A DNA stretch of 64,000 bases, taken from NCBI RefSeq assembly GCF_039908645.1, contig NZ_CP150917.1, positions 1 through 64,000 of the forward strand, given 5' to 3'. This stretch comes from Pseudomonas helvetica. Lineage in GTDB: Bacteria; Pseudomonadota; Gammaproteobacteria; Pseudomonadales; Pseudomonadaceae. A model generated the notes under the pieces. It made no database searches and was not told the origin of the DNA. It saw nothing but the letters and a program-made list of their open reading frames with translations. A program made the position numbers and the translations under genes. Positions 22,818-33,179 of the stretch are shown piece by piece. Position 1 is the stretch's first letter. Every line of letters begins with the position of its first letter.

Positions 22818-23843
22818 ATGAGGAAATCACTACTCGCCTTGCTGCTTCTGGCCTCGGCCGGTTTCGCACACGGACAAGTGCAACTCAAGGAAGGTTTTCC
22901 ACAGCATTACACCGTGGTGGCGGGCGACACACTTTGGGACATCTCCGGGAAATACCTCCGCGAACCCTGGAAATGGCCCGAACTCTGGCAGGCCAACCCG
23001 CAAATCGAAAACCCCAACCTGATCTATCCCGGTGACTCGCTGTCACTGGTCTATATCAACGGGCAACCGCGCCTGACCCTCAATCGCGGGGCTTCACGCG
23101 GCACTATCAAGCTTTCGCCACAAGTGCGCAGCACGCCGATGGCCGACGCCATTCCGAGTATTCCGCTGCGCTCGATCAACAGTTTCCTGTTGAGCAACCG
23201 CATCATCGACAACGTCGAAGACTTCAACAAGGCACCGTACATCGTTGCCGGCGACGCCGAACGGGTACTCAGCGGTATGGGCGATCGCATCTACGCACGC
23301 GGCAAGTTCGACCCGGAGCATTCGGTGTACGGCATTTTCCGTCAGGGCAAGGTCTACAGCGACCCGCAAAGCAAAGAGTTTCTGGGGATCAACGCCGACG
23401 ATATCGGCGGCGGCGAGATCATCGCCACTGAAGGCGATGTCGCCACTCTCGCCTTGCAACGCACCACTCAAGAGGTTCGACTCGGCGACCGCTTGTTCAG
23501 CGGCGAAGAACGGGCGATCAACTCAACCTTCATGCCCAGCGCACCGAAAACCGATATTCACGGCTTGATCATCGACGTGCCACGTGGTGTTACGCAGATC
23601 GGTGCGCTCGATGTGGTCACTTTGAACAAGGGCCAGCGCGACGGCTTGGCCGAAGGCAACGTGCTGGTGGTGATGAAAACCGGTGAAACCGTACGTGACC
23701 GGGTCACCGGCGAACAGGTGAAAATACCGGATGAACGCGCCGGTTTGCTGATGATCTTCCGCACCTACGAAAAGCTCAGCTATGGCTTGGTGCTCAACGC
23801 TTCGCGCTCCCTCGCGGTGATGGACAAGGTGCGTAATCCGTAA
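22818..23843 (+). CDS. Exported LysM-domain peptidoglycan-binding protein
   Basis: A periplasmic protein of 341 residues with a clear signal peptide (MRKSLLALLLLASAGFAHGQ). A LysM domain directly follows (HYTVVAGDTLWDISGKYL...WANPQIENPNLIYPGDSL, about 30-80). The remainder (about 100-341) is a conserved Pseudomonas extension without recognised catalytic motif. LysM binds N-acetylglucosamine-containing glycans such as peptidoglycan. The start is ATG 22818. The gene is divergent from def and lies 80 bp upstream of dprA, as in P. aeruginosa (PA0020 position). The conserved order suggests a cell-envelope role, but none is proven from sequence. Confidence 0.92.
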   Translation: MRKSLLALLLLASAGFAHGQVQLKEGFPQHYTVVAGDTLWDISGKYLREPWKWPELWQANPQIENPNLIYPGDSLSLVYINGQPRLTLNRGASRGTIKLSPQVRSTPMADAIPSIPLRSINSFLLSNRIIDNVEDFNKAPYIVAGDAERVLSGMGDRIYARGKFDPEHSVYGIFRQGKVYSDPQSKEFLGINADDIGGGEIIATEGDVATLALQRTTQEVRLGDRLFSGEERAINSTFMPSAPKTDIHGLIIDVPRGVTQIGALDVVTLNKGQRDGLAEGNVLVVMKTGETVRDRVTGEQVKIPDERAGLLMIFRTYEKLSYGLVLNASRSLAVMDKVRNP

Positions 23844-23923
23844 AAGACTCAACAAGTTACCAACAGACTTATCCACAGCTTGTTGCTGATTCAACACGAC
23901 CAATAACGATCAAGGATGATCTT

Positions 23924-25027
23924 ATGCCGCTGTTCGCACCTACGCAGGTTTCACCGGCGGAACTGGAAGCGCGTTTGCGTTTGCATCGTCTTCCGGAGCT
24001 CGGCCCTCGACGTTTTCAAAAGCTGCTCGAAGCTTTTGGCTCGGCCTCAAAAGCCATCAGCGCACCAGCCTCTGCCTGGCGTGCGTTGGGGTTGCCAGCG
24101 GCGTGCGCCGACGCTCGGCGTAGCCCGCTTATTCGTGATGGCGCCTACCACGCATTAGCCTGGCTAGAGCGTGAAGGCCAGTATTTACTGATGGTTGACC
24201 AGCCGGGCTACCCGGCTCTGTTGGCAGAAATCAGTGACCCGCCACCGCTGTTATTTGTCGCGGGCGATCCGGGCATTCTGGAAAAACCGCAGCTGGCGAT
24301 GGTCGGCAGCCGACGCGCATCAAGGCCGGGGATGGACACCGCCACGGCGTTTTCCCGCAGCCTGGCAGGCGCCGGTTTTGTCATCACCAGCGGCTTGGCA
24401 TTGGGAATCGATGCGGCAGCGCATCAAGCCGCGCTGGACGTCGGAGGGCAGACCGTCGGAGTGCTCGGCACCGGCCTGGAAAATTTTTATCCACAGCGCA
24501 ATCGGCGGATTGCCGACGCGATGATTGCACAAGGCAGTGCGGTGGTTTCCGAGTTCCCGCTGGACGCCGGACCGCAGGCCAGCAACTTCCCGCGGCGCAA
24601 TCGGATCATCAGCGGTTTATCCCTCGGCGTGCTGGTGGTCGAGGCCAGTGTCGCCAGCGGCTCGCTGATTACCGCACGGCTGGCGGCAGAACAGGGGCGC
24701 GAGGTGTATGCCATTCCAGGATCGATCCATCACCCCGGGGCTCGTGGTTGCCACCAGTTGATACGTGACGGCGCGGTGTTGGTGGAGACTATCGAACATA
24801 TCCTTGAAGGCCTGCGCGGTTGGCAGAATCTGCCGTTATCCACAGACACTGCGGCGCCCGTCGATCATCCGTTGCTGTGCCTGCTATTCGCCGCCCCGCA
24901 TACCAGCGAGGCCCTGGCCGACGCGGCGGGATGGGCGTTGCCGAAGGTATTGGCGGCGCTGACGGAGCTTGAAATGGAGGGACGGGCGGTGAGCGAAGGC
25001 GGACGCTGGTTTGCGCGCGTAAGCTAG
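23924..25027 (+). CDS. dprA: DNA-processing protein DprA/Smf
   Basis: This protein binds incoming single-stranded DNA during natural transformation and loads RecA. The 367-residue protein has an N-terminal helical (HhH/SAM-like) domain. The Rossmann-fold DNA-binding core carries MVGSRRASRPGMDTA, SGLALGIDAAAH and FPRRNRIISGLS. The C-terminal winged-helix domain is at about 305-367. AAGGATGAT precedes ATG 23924. Two perfect DnaA boxes occur inside the coding sequence and one just upstream. It is followed by tsaC after 51 bp. Confidence 0.97.
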   Translation: MPLFAPTQVSPAELEARLRLHRLPELGPRRFQKLLEAFGSASKAISAPASAWRALGLPAACADARRSPLIRDGAYHALAWLEREGQYLLMVDQPGYPALLAEISDPPPLLFVAGDPGILEKPQLAMVGSRRASRPGMDTATAFSRSLAGAGFVITSGLALGIDAAAHQAALDVGGQTVGVLGTGLENFYPQRNRRIADAMIAQGSAVVSEFPLDAGPQASNFPRRNRIISGLSLGVLVVEASVASGSLITARLAAEQGREVYAIPGSIHHPGARGCHQLIRDGAVLVETIEHILEGLRGWQNLPLSTDTAAPVDHPLLCLLFAAPHTSEALADAAGWALPKVLAALTELEMEGRAVSEGGRWFARVS

Positions 25028-25078
25028 GTTCATGAAAGATCGGTAAACTGCGCACAGCCTTATTTTGGAGAGTCGGTA

Positions 25079-25636
25079 ATGGTCAACAGTTGGCGTGTGC
25101 AACAAGCCGCACAAGCGATTCGCGCAGGGGCGGTGATTGCCTATCCAACCGAAGCGGTCTGGGGCCTGGGTTGCGATCCGTGGGATGAAGAGGCGGTGTA
25201 TCGCTTGCTGGCGATCAAGGGCCGTTCGGTGGAAAAGGGCCTGATCCTGGTTGCCGACAACATTCGCCAGTTCGACTTCCTGTTCGAAGATTTCCCGGAA
25301 CTGTGGATGGATCGCATGGCCAGCACCTGGCCGGGGCCGAACACCTGGCTGGTGCCCCATCAAAACATGCTGCCGCAATGGATCACCGGAGTGCATGAGA
25401 CCGTGGCGTTGCGGGTTAGCGATCACCCGCAGGTGCGGGATTTGTGTGCGTTGGTCGGACCACTGGTGTCGACTTCTGCCAACCCGCAAGGCCGGCCGGC
25501 AGCGCGTTCGCGAATTCGCGTCGAGCAGTATTTCCGCGGGCAAATCGATCTGGTGCTGGGCGGGAATCTGGGCGGACGGAAAAACCCGAGCCTGATTCGC
25601 GATCTGGCGACCGGCAATGTGGTGCGCCCGGCCTGA
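25079..25636 (+). CDS. tsaC: Threonylcarbamoyl-AMP synthase
   Basis: A YrdC/Sua5-family enzyme that makes threonylcarbamoyl-AMP from threonine, bicarbonate and ATP for tRNA t6A37 modification. The 185-residue protein is the short TsaC form. It has the nucleotide-binding [14 protein letters not shown] loop near residue 20, [15 protein letters not shown] and the C-terminal [20 protein letters not shown] segment (here [16 protein letters not shown]). GGAG lies about 8 bases before ATG 25079. It is co-oriented with dprA and followed by a REP doublet. Confidence 0.97.
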   Translation: MVNSWRVQQAAQAIRAGAVIAYPTEAVWGLGCDPWDEEAVYRLLAIKGRSVEKGLILVADNIRQFDFLFEDFPELWMDRMASTWPGPNTWLVPHQNMLPQWITGVHETVALRVSDHPQVRDLCALVGPLVSTSANPQGRPAARSRIRVEQYFRGQIDLVLGGNLGGRKNPSLIRDLATGNVVRPA

Positions 25637-25642
25637 GACCTT

Positions 25643-25774
25643 GTGGCGAGGGAGCTTGTCCCCGTTCGGGCGCGTAGCGCCGGTAAATCAGGCGTGGGTC
25701 ATATGCCTGATTTACTGCATTGGCAGATTTTGGGACAGCTGCGCAGTCCAACGGGGGCAAGTCCCCTCACCACA
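25643..25774. repeat. REP doublet 2 (REPIN-like, diverged)
   Basis: The inverted elements GTGGCGAGGGAGCTTGTCCCCGTT and AACGGGGGCAAGTCCCCTCACCAC enclose about 80 bp between the 3' ends of tsaC and qor. The arms differ from the other copies by compensating changes (CCCC/GGGG), so the hairpins stay paired. Confidence 0.88.
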
Positions 25775-25782
25775 ATTCAGAT

Positions 25783-26760
25783 TTAAGGCAACAACACCGT
25801 CGACCCGGTAGTACGCCGCGCCGACAGCTCAATCTGCGCCTTAGCCGCGTCAGCCAGTGGATAACGCTGGTTGATGTCCACTTTCAACTGGCCGCTGATG
25901 ATCATCCCGAACAGCTCATCGGCCATGGTTTGCAGGTTTTCAGCGTTGTTGGCGTAAGTCCCCAGGGTTGGCCGGGTCACGTACAGCGAGCCCTTCGCCG
26001 CGAGAATCCCCAGGTTCACCCCGTCCACCGCACCTGATGCATTGCCGAAACTCACCACCAGCCCGCGTGGCGCTACACAGTCGAGCGAAGTCAGCCAGGT
26101 GTCCTTGCCAACGCCGTCGTAGACCACCGGCACCTTTTTGCCGTCAGTCAGTTCCAGAACGCGTTGTACGACGTTTTCCTTGCTGTAGTCGATGGTTGCC
26201 CAGGCGCCGAGGGATTTTGCCAGTGCGGCTTTTTCCGGCGAACTGACGGTACCGATCAACTTCACGCCCAAGGCCTTGGCCCATTGGCAGGCCAGCGAAC
26301 CGACACCACCGGCAGCGGCGTGGAACAGGATGGTCTCGCCACCCTTGAGTTCGTAGGTCTGACGCAACAGGTACTGCACGGTCAGGCCCTTGAGCATGAC
26401 GCCCGCGGCCTGTTCGAAACTGATGGCATCCGGCAGATGCACCAGATTGTCTTGCGGCAATACATGCATCTCGCTGTAAGCACCCAGTGGGCCACTGCCG
26501 TAGGCCACGCGGTCACCGACCTTGAAACGCGTGACGTCGCTGCCCACTGCGTCGACCACGCCCGCGCCTTCCGCGCCAAGGCCCGATGGCAGGGCGGGCG
26601 GCGCGTAGAGGCCGCTGCGGTAATAGGTGTCGATGAAATTCAGACCGATAGCCTTGTTGCTGACACGCACTTGCTGCGGGCCCGGCTCGGCAGGCTGATA
26701 ATCCACATACTCAAGCACTTCGGGGCCACCATGGGCTCGGAACTGGATACGTTTGGCCAT
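25783..26760 (-). CDS. qor: NADPH:quinone oxidoreductase (zeta-crystallin type)
   Basis: A cytosolic medium-chain dehydrogenase/reductase without zinc that reduces quinones with NADPH. The 325-residue protein starts MAKRIQFRAHGGPEVLEYVD. Its NADPH-binding fold has AAAGGVGSLACQWAKALG (about residues 145-162), and the structural-zinc Cys residues of alcohol dehydrogenases are missing, as expected for QOR. I start at ATG 26760, and an upstream ATG at 26838 lacks support. It is divergent from hemF with a 178-bp shared promoter region and converges on tsaC across a REP doublet. Confidence 0.95.
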   Translation of the reverse strand: MAKRIQFRAHGGPEVLEYVDYQPAEPGPQQVRVSNKAIGLNFIDTYYRSGLYAPPALPSGLGAEGAGVVDAVGSDVTRFKVGDRVAYGSGPLGAYSEMHVLPQDNLVHLPDAISFEQAAGVMLKGLTVQYLLRQTYELKGGETILFHAAAGGVGSLACQWAKALGVKLIGTVSSPEKAALAKSLGAWATIDYSKENVVQRVLELTDGKKVPVVYDGVGKDTWLTSLDCVAPRGLVVSFGNASGAVDGVNLGILAAKGSLYVTRPTLGTYANNAENLQTMADELFGMIISGQLKVDINQRYPLADAAKAQIELSARRTTGSTVLLP

Positions 26761-26914
26761 CTGCACTCTCCTTGGTGTGTTTGCCGTCGGTCTTTCGGCG
26801 AAGGCCCCTATCGGACTCCTAAGCTTGATCTTCGTCAACTGCGACGGTCACGAGTGCAGTGTTATGCTACGCGCCCATTTGCGCCGGCCGCCGTTCTGAT
26901 CGAGCGCCGCGTAG

Positions 26915-27853
<939 letters not shown>

Positions 27854-27866
27854 ACGAGGAATCCTG

Positions 27867-28688
27867 ATGGACCGTTACGTCGTATTCGGTAACCCGATTG
27901 GCCACAGTAAATCGCCGTTGATCCATCGCCTGTTTGCCGAGCAGACCGCTCAAAAACTGGACTACAGCACCTTGCTGGCGCCGCTGGATGACTTTTCCGG
28001 TTGTGCCACGGAGTTTTTCCGCGAAGGTCGTGGAGCCAACGTCACGGTGCCGTTCAAGGAAGAGGCCTATCGTCTGGCCAACAGCCTGACGGAACGGGCC
28101 CAGCGGGCAGGTGCGGTCAACACCTTGAGCAAACTGGCGGATGGCAGCCTGTTGGGCGACAACACCGATGGTGCCGGGCTGGTGCGGGATTTGACGGTCA
28201 ACGCCGGATTCAGCCTGCGCGGTAAACGCATTCTGCTGCTGGGTGCAGGCGGTGCAGTGCGTGGCGCGCTGGAGCCGTTGCTGGCCGAGCAGCCGGCGTC
28301 GGTGATCATCGCCAATCGCACACTGAAAAAAGCCGAGTTGCTGGCTGAACTGTTCGCGGATCTCGGCCCGGTGTCCGCCAGTGGTTTCGACTGGTTGCGT
28401 GAGCCCGTGGACCTGATTATCAACGCGACTTCGGCCAGCCTGTCAGGCGATGTGCCGCCGATTGCCAGCAGCCTGATCGAACCGGGCAAGACCGTTTGCT
28501 ACGACATGATGTACGGCAAGGAACCGACTTCGTTCTGCCGCTGGGCCAGCGAACACGGCGCCGCGGTGTCGATGGATGGCTTGGGGATGCTCGCCGAACA
28601 GGCCGCCGAAGCGTTCTTCCTGTGGCGCGGCGTACGCCCGGACACCGCCCCTGTGCTGGCTGAACTCCGCCGCCAGTTGGCGCTCTAG
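27867..28688 (+). CDS. aroE: Shikimate dehydrogenase (NADP+)
   Basis: Reduces 3-dehydroshikimate to shikimate in chorismate synthesis. The 273-residue protein has the substrate site [12 protein letters not shown] (residues 8-19) and the catalytic Lys in [10 protein letters not shown]. The NADP-binding loop is [13 protein letters not shown], followed by [14 protein letters not shown]. The start ATG 27867 is preceded by GAGGAA at 5 bases. It is tightly linked to hemF upstream and followed by a REP doublet, then a convergent SulP gene. Confidence 0.98.
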   Translation: MDRYVVFGNPIGHSKSPLIHRLFAEQTAQKLDYSTLLAPLDDFSGCATEFFREGRGANVTVPFKEEAYRLANSLTERAQRAGAVNTLSKLADGSLLGDNTDGAGLVRDLTVNAGFSLRGKRILLLGAGGAVRGALEPLLAEQPASVIIANRTLKKAELLAELFADLGPVSASGFDWLREPVDLIINATSASLSGDVPPIASSLIEPGKTVCYDMMYGKEPTSFCRWASEHGAAVSMDGLGMLAEQAAEAFFLWRGVRPDTAPVLAELRRQLAL

Positions 28689-28694
28689 GCTTTT

Positions 28695-28826
28695 GTGGCG
28701 AGGGAGCTTGCTCCCGCTCGGGTGCGAAGCGCCCGCGTTCTTGGCGATCTCACATTGCCTGATGCACCGAGTTGGCAAGTTTTAGGGCCGCTTCGCACCC
28801 CAGCGGGAGCAAGCTCCCTCGCCACA
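28695..28826. repeat. REP doublet 3 (REPIN-like)
   Basis: GTGGCGAGGGAGCTTGCTCCCGCT and its inverted copy AGCGGGAGCAAGCTCCCTCGCCAC enclose about 80 bp between the convergent 3' ends of aroE and the SulP gene. Confidence 0.93.
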
Positions 28827-28851
28827 GGGGTCGACGCGGTATTTGCGTGTT

Positions 28852-30420
28852 TCAATCCTCAAACCGGATTGGGCATTTCTCCGGTCCTTCCAGTCTCAAC
28901 AACTCTTCGACCACATGCCCGCGCGCCCGGCGCAGGATCAGGCTGCGGCCTTGTCTGAGCAGTCTTCGCGCTTCCTGGTGCAGCATCTCTACGCCGGAAT
29001 AGTCGATGAAATTGATGTACTGCCCTTCGATTACCACCTTCAAGCCTTGAGTACGTTGCAGACGGACTTGCAGGTAGTGGCTGGCGCCGAAGAAGATCGA
29101 GCCACCGACCCGCAGAATCTCTTCATCGCCTTCGCTCCATTGCTGCACGCGGGGTTGCGAGGTGCGTTTGAGGTAGAAAAACAGCGAGACCAACACCCCA
29201 GCGTAGATCGCCGTTTGTAGCTCCAGCAGCAAGGTGGCGACGCACGTCAGCGCCATCACCGCGAATTCGGCATGGCTGACCCGGAACAACGCGCGAATGC
29301 CGCGATGGTCCACCAATCCCCAGCAAATCAGCAGAATGCTCCCGGCCATCGCTGGAATCGGGATATGCGCTATCAGCGTCGCCCCGGTCAGTGCAAACAA
29401 CGCCACCCACAGCGCCGAGAACACCCCGGCCAGTGGCGAGCAGGCACCCGCCTCATAACTCAATCCCGAACGGGTAAAGGAGCCGGCCGACAGCGAGCCT
29501 GCGAAAAAGCTGCCGACGATGTTCGAAAGCCCCTGCGCGCGGACCTCCTGATTCGCATCGAGTAACTGCTGCGAGCGTTGCGACAAGGAGCGGGCAATCG
29601 ACAGGCTGGTCACCAGCCCGAGCATGCCGACTGCCACCGCACTGGGCAGCAGGCGCAACACCAGGTCCAGATCCAGCGGCAACGGGCTGAATGGCGGTAA
29701 CCGGCCGACGAACGAGCTGACCAACTTCACATGGCCAAACATCGACGGCCACAGCCACACCAACAGGCCGCTGAAAATCAGGCTGATCAACAGGCTCGGC
29801 CAGCGTGGCAGCAGCAGTTTCAGCACAATGCCCACTGCCAGAGTGCCAAGACCCAGCACCAGCGATGGTTTATCCAGCGCGCCAATATCGCCGATCAGTG
29901 ACACCAGGCTGTTCAGCGCCGTGGCCTGATTCGGCAGGTCCAGCCCCAACAGGTTCGGCAACTGCCCAAGGGCGATCACCACCGCCGCACCGAGGGTGAA
30001 ACCCAGCACCACCGAGTGCGAAACGAAGTTCACCAGCGCGCCAAAGCGCAACATGCCCAGCAGCCACTGGAAAATACCGGCGAGGAAGGTCAGCAGCAGG
30101 ATCAGCGTGATGTAGTCCTGGGAGCCGGGCATGGCCAAGGGACTGACGCTGGCGTAAAGAACGATAGAGATCGCTGCTGTCGGGCCGCAGATCAAATGCC
30201 AGGACGACCCCCAGAGGCAGGCAATCAACACCGGGATGATGGCAGCGTACAAGCCGTATTCGGCGGGTAACCCGGCGATCAGGGCGTAGGCAATGGATTG
30301 TGGTAACGCAAGAATCGCCCCGCTGAGGCCTACGACAAGGTCGCGGCCAACGCTGGCGCGGGTTTGCCGGGGCAGCCAACTGAGAAAGGGGAAGAGCTTA
30401 TGGCGTCTGGAGATTGCCAT
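28852..30420 (-). CDS. SulP-family anion permease with STAS domain
   Basis: An inner-membrane transporter of 522 residues with about 10-14 hydrophobic helices, then a C-terminal STAS domain (about 440-522, with INFIDYSGVEMLHQEA). SulP core motifs ALPQSIAYALIAGLPAEYGLYAA and FTRSGLSYEAGA are present. Family members move sulfate, bicarbonate or other oxyanions. It lies directly downstream of the choline-binding protein and choline sulfatase on the same strand. A role in choline-O-sulfate uptake or sulfate efflux is therefore attractive, but it is inference. A REP doublet (194-bp gap) separates it from choX. Confidence 0.9.
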   Translation of the reverse strand: MAISRRHKLFPFLSWLPRQTRASVGRDLVVGLSGAILALPQSIAYALIAGLPAEYGLYAAIIPVLIACLWGSSWHLICGPTAAISIVLYASVSPLAMPGSQDYITLILLLTFLAGIFQWLLGMLRFGALVNFVSHSVVLGFTLGAAVVIALGQLPNLLGLDLPNQATALNSLVSLIGDIGALDKPSLVLGLGTLAVGIVLKLLLPRWPSLLISLIFSGLLVWLWPSMFGHVKLVSSFVGRLPPFSPLPLDLDLVLRLLPSAVAVGMLGLVTSLSIARSLSQRSQQLLDANQEVRAQGLSNIVGSFFAGSLSAGSFTRSGLSYEAGACSPLAGVFSALWVALFALTGATLIAHIPIPAMAGSILLICWGLVDHRGIRALFRVSHAEFAVMALTCVATLLLELQTAIYAGVLVSLFFYLKRTSQPRVQQWSEGDEEILRVGGSIFFGASHYLQVRLQRTQGLKVVIEGQYINFIDYSGVEMLHQEARRLLRQGRSLILRRARGHVVEELLRLEGPEKCPIRFED

Positions 30421-30466
30421 GGGGCCTCTCGGTCGGAATCATTCAAAGGCGTCAGGATAAAGCATT

Positions 30467-30598
30467 GTGGCGAGGGAGCTTGCTCCCGCTGGGCTGCATA
30501 ACAGCCCCCAAACCGGCAATCGCGCTCTTTCAGATACAACGCAATGAGCGATTTTGCGACCGCTGCGCGGTCGAGCGGGAGCAAGCTCCCTCGCCACA
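30467..30598. repeat. REP doublet 4 (REPIN-like)
   Basis: The inverted pair GTGGCGAGGGAGCTTGCTCCC/GGGAGCAAGCTCCCTCGCCAC spans 132 bp. It lies between choX and the SulP gene, which are transcribed in the same direction, so it could shape mRNA ends or stability within the choline-sulfate module. Confidence 0.93.
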
Positions 30599-30614
30599 GG
30601 GTGGTCAGAGATCC

Positions 30615-31535
30615 TTACAGTTTGGCCTTTACGGCTGGCAACGCGTCCTTCCCATCCACGGTCTTCACGCCATCAAGCCACTTGTCCAGCACCGCCGGAT
30701 TGGCCTTGATCCACGCCTTCGCCGCGTCGGCGTTGCTGAGCTTCTTGTTGACCACTTCGGCCATGATGCTGTTCTCCATCTCCTGGGTGAAGCTCAGGTT
30801 GGTCAACAGTTTGCCGACGTTCGGGCAGGCCTGTGCATAACCTTTGCGGGTCAAGGTGTGCACACTGCCGGTGTCGCCGAAGTATTTCTCGCCGCCCTTC
30901 AGGTAATGCATTTTCAGCTGCACGTTCATCGGGTGCGGGGTCCAGCCGAGGAAGGTCACGAACTTCTGCTTTTTAACCGCGCGGGACACTTCGGCGAGCA
31001 TTGCCTGTTCGCTGGATTCGATCAGCTTCCATTGGCCGAGGTCGAAATCGTTCTTCTTGATGATCTCTTGCAGCGAGATGTTCGCCGGGGCTCCGGAGCC
31101 TATGCCGTAGATCTTCTTGTCGAACTTGTCGGCGTATTTGTTCAAGTCGGCAAAGTTATGCACACCGGCGTCCCACACGTAGTCTGGCACTGCCAGGGTG
31201 AACTCGGTGCCGTCGAGGTTCTTCGACAGCTGGGTGACATCGCCATTGGCCACGAATTTGTCGTAGAAGCCCTGCTGCGCCGGCATCCAGTTACCCAGGA
31301 ACACATCGACCTGGCCGTCCTTGAGCCCGCCAAAGGTGATCGGCACTGCCAAGGTGTCGACCTTGGCCTTGTAGCCCATGCCGTCCAGCAGGAAACCGGT
31401 GATGGCGTTGGTCGCGGCAATGTCGCTCCAGCCTGGGTCCGCCATTTTCACCGTGTCGCAACTTTGCTCGGCATAGGCCGAAACGCTGCTCAAGGCCAGC
31501 AGCCCCGCCGTCAGTACTGTGGATAACTTTTGCAT
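30615..31535 (-). CDS. choX: Choline ABC transporter substrate-binding protein
   Basis: A periplasmic binding protein of 306 residues with signal peptide MQKLSTVLTAGLLALSSVSA. It has the OpuAC-like fold with aromatic cage motifs (PGWSDIAATNAITGFLLD, VFLGNWMPAQQ, FVTFLGWTPHPMN) that bind the trimethylammonium head of choline. No permease or ATPase gene is adjacent, so this is an orphan binding protein that would need a transporter encoded elsewhere. Pseudomonas quaternary-amine systems are known to share one Cbc core among several binding proteins. It follows betC by 15 bp and is surely co-transcribed. A DnaA box lies in the signal-peptide codons. Confidence 0.92.
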   Translation of the reverse strand: MQKLSTVLTAGLLALSSVSAYAEQSCDTVKMADPGWSDIAATNAITGFLLDGMGYKAKVDTLAVPITFGGLKDGQVDVFLGNWMPAQQGFYDKFVANGDVTQLSKNLDGTEFTLAVPDYVWDAGVHNFADLNKYADKFDKKIYGIGSGAPANISLQEIIKKNDFDLGQWKLIESSEQAMLAEVSRAVKKQKFVTFLGWTPHPMNVQLKMHYLKGGEKYFGDTGSVHTLTRKGYAQACPNVGKLLTNLSFTQEMENSIMAEVVNKKLSNADAAKAWIKANPAVLDKWLDGVKTVDGKDALPAVKAKL

Positions 31536-31550
31536 GTTCTTCCCCTTACG

Positions 31551-33065
31551 TTATTGGTTTTGGCAGGGTTGTGGATAACGTGCTTTGCGCTCCAGATCAT
31601 CGAGGTCGATATGGTTGCGCATGTACTGCTGACTGGCATCGATAAACGGCTGGTGATCCCAGCTCTTCAGCTTGCCGAACGTCAGCGCCTGGGCGACGAA
31701 ACGTCGTCGACGCTGGCTGGCGAGAACCTGTTGGTGGATTTCCGGAATATTCCATTTAGCCCGTGCTTCGGCGAGAAAACCGTCGAACAACTGGCGATGT
31801 TGCAAGGATTGGCTGAGTTCTTCCTGTTCATGCGGATCGTTGTGCACGTCGAAAAGCAGGCACGGATCGTCTTCGCTGTAGATGAATTTGTAGGCGCCAC
31901 GGCGGATCATCATCAGCGGACTGATGGTGCCTTCGGCCATGTATTCACCAAACACTTCGTCGTGTCCGCCCTGCCCTTGCAGGTGCGGCACCAGCGAGCG
32001 ACCGTCCAGTGGCAAGCCCGGCTCTAACGTGCCGCCGGCCAGTTCCACCAGGGTTGGCAGCAAGTCGGCGGTGGACACCGCAGCGCCGACTCGCCCAGCG
32101 GCGAACTGCCCCGGTGCGCTGACCAGCAGCGGCACGCGGGCGGCCATTTCGAACCAGTGCATTTTGTACCAGAGCCCACGCTCACCGAGCATGTCGCCGT
32201 GGTCACCGGAGAAGACAATAATGGTGTCGTCGATCAGCCCCGTATCCTCGAGGGTTTGCAGAAGTTTGCCGACGTTGCTGTCGATATAGCTGCACGCACC
32301 GAAATAGGCGCGGCGCGCATCGCGAATCTTATCCACAGGCAGCGGCTTGTCCCACAGGTCGTACACTTTGAGCAGGCGCTGGGAATGCGGATCGAGATCG
32401 GTTTGCGCCGGGGTTTCCGGCAATGGGATGTCGTTGTCGTCGTACAGGTCCCAAAAGGCCTTGGGAATGGTGTACGGATCGTGTGGGTGAGTCATCGACA
32501 CGGTCAGGCAAAACGGCTGATCGCCATCTTCGCGGATGTGATCGAACAGGTACTGCTGGGCCTTGAACACCACCTCTTCGTCGAAATCCAGCTGATTGGT
32601 GCGCACGCAGGGCCCGGCCTGCAGCACCGAGGACATGTTGTGATACCAGCTCGGGCGTACGTCCGGCTCATCCCAGTTCACTGCCCAACCGTAGTCAGCC
32701 GGGTAGATGTCGCTGGTTAGGCGTTCTTCGTAGCCATGCAACTGATCCGGACCACAGAAATGCATCTTGCCGGACAGCGCAGTTCGGTAGCCGAGGCGTC
32801 GCAGGTAGTGGGCATAGGTCGGTACATCTGCCGGAAAATCCGCTGCGTTGTCGTAGGCGCCGATCTTGCTTGGCAACTGGCCGCTGACCAGGGTGAAACG
32901 CGAAGGGGCACACAACGGGCTGTTGCAATACGCGGCGTCGAACACCACGCCTTGTGCGGCGAGGCGGCTCAGGTTGGGCAGCTTGATCGGCGATGAACCG
33001 TAGAACGGCAACAAGGGCGCGGCCATTTGATCGGCCATGATGAAAAGAATGTTCTTGCGCTTCAT
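31551..33065 (-). CDS. betC: Choline sulfatase
   Basis: Hydrolyses choline-O-sulfate to choline and sulfate, feeding glycine betaine synthesis and sulfur supply. The 504-residue type I sulfatase has the metal-binding N-terminus NILFIMADQ and the sulfatase signature CAPSR, with Cys52 as the formylglycine precursor. It also has GDHGDMLGERGLWYK and the choline-sulfatase C-terminus. ATG 33065 matches the family start; ATG 33083 is possible and neither has a strong ribosome-binding site. It is divergent from its LysR regulator (114 bp between starts), with a CCCACGC repeat in the gap. Two DnaA boxes lie within it. Confidence 0.95.
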   Translation of the reverse strand: MKRKNILFIMADQMAAPLLPFYGSSPIKLPNLSRLAAQGVVFDAAYCNSPLCAPSRFTLVSGQLPSKIGAYDNAADFPADVPTYAHYLRRLGYRTALSGKMHFCGPDQLHGYEERLTSDIYPADYGWAVNWDEPDVRPSWYHNMSSVLQAGPCVRTNQLDFDEEVVFKAQQYLFDHIREDGDQPFCLTVSMTHPHDPYTIPKAFWDLYDDNDIPLPETPAQTDLDPHSQRLLKVYDLWDKPLPVDKIRDARRAYFGACSYIDSNVGKLLQTLEDTGLIDDTIIVFSGDHGDMLGERGLWYKMHWFEMAARVPLLVSAPGQFAAGRVGAAVSTADLLPTLVELAGGTLEPGLPLDGRSLVPHLQGQGGHDEVFGEYMAEGTISPLMMIRRGAYKFIYSEDDPCLLFDVHNDPHEQEELSQSLQHRQLFDGFLAEARAKWNIPEIHQQVLASQRRRRFVAQALTFGKLKSWDHQPFIDASQQYMRNHIDLDDLERKARYPQPCQNQ

Positions 33066-33179
33066 GAGATCGCGGCATTCCATAGTGAGCAGTTATGCGA
33101 AAGTGCTGTGATCGAGGATGTAACCCACGCACTTTGTGGTAAAGCCCACGCCCGGCAATGACTAGGATAAGCACAGCTT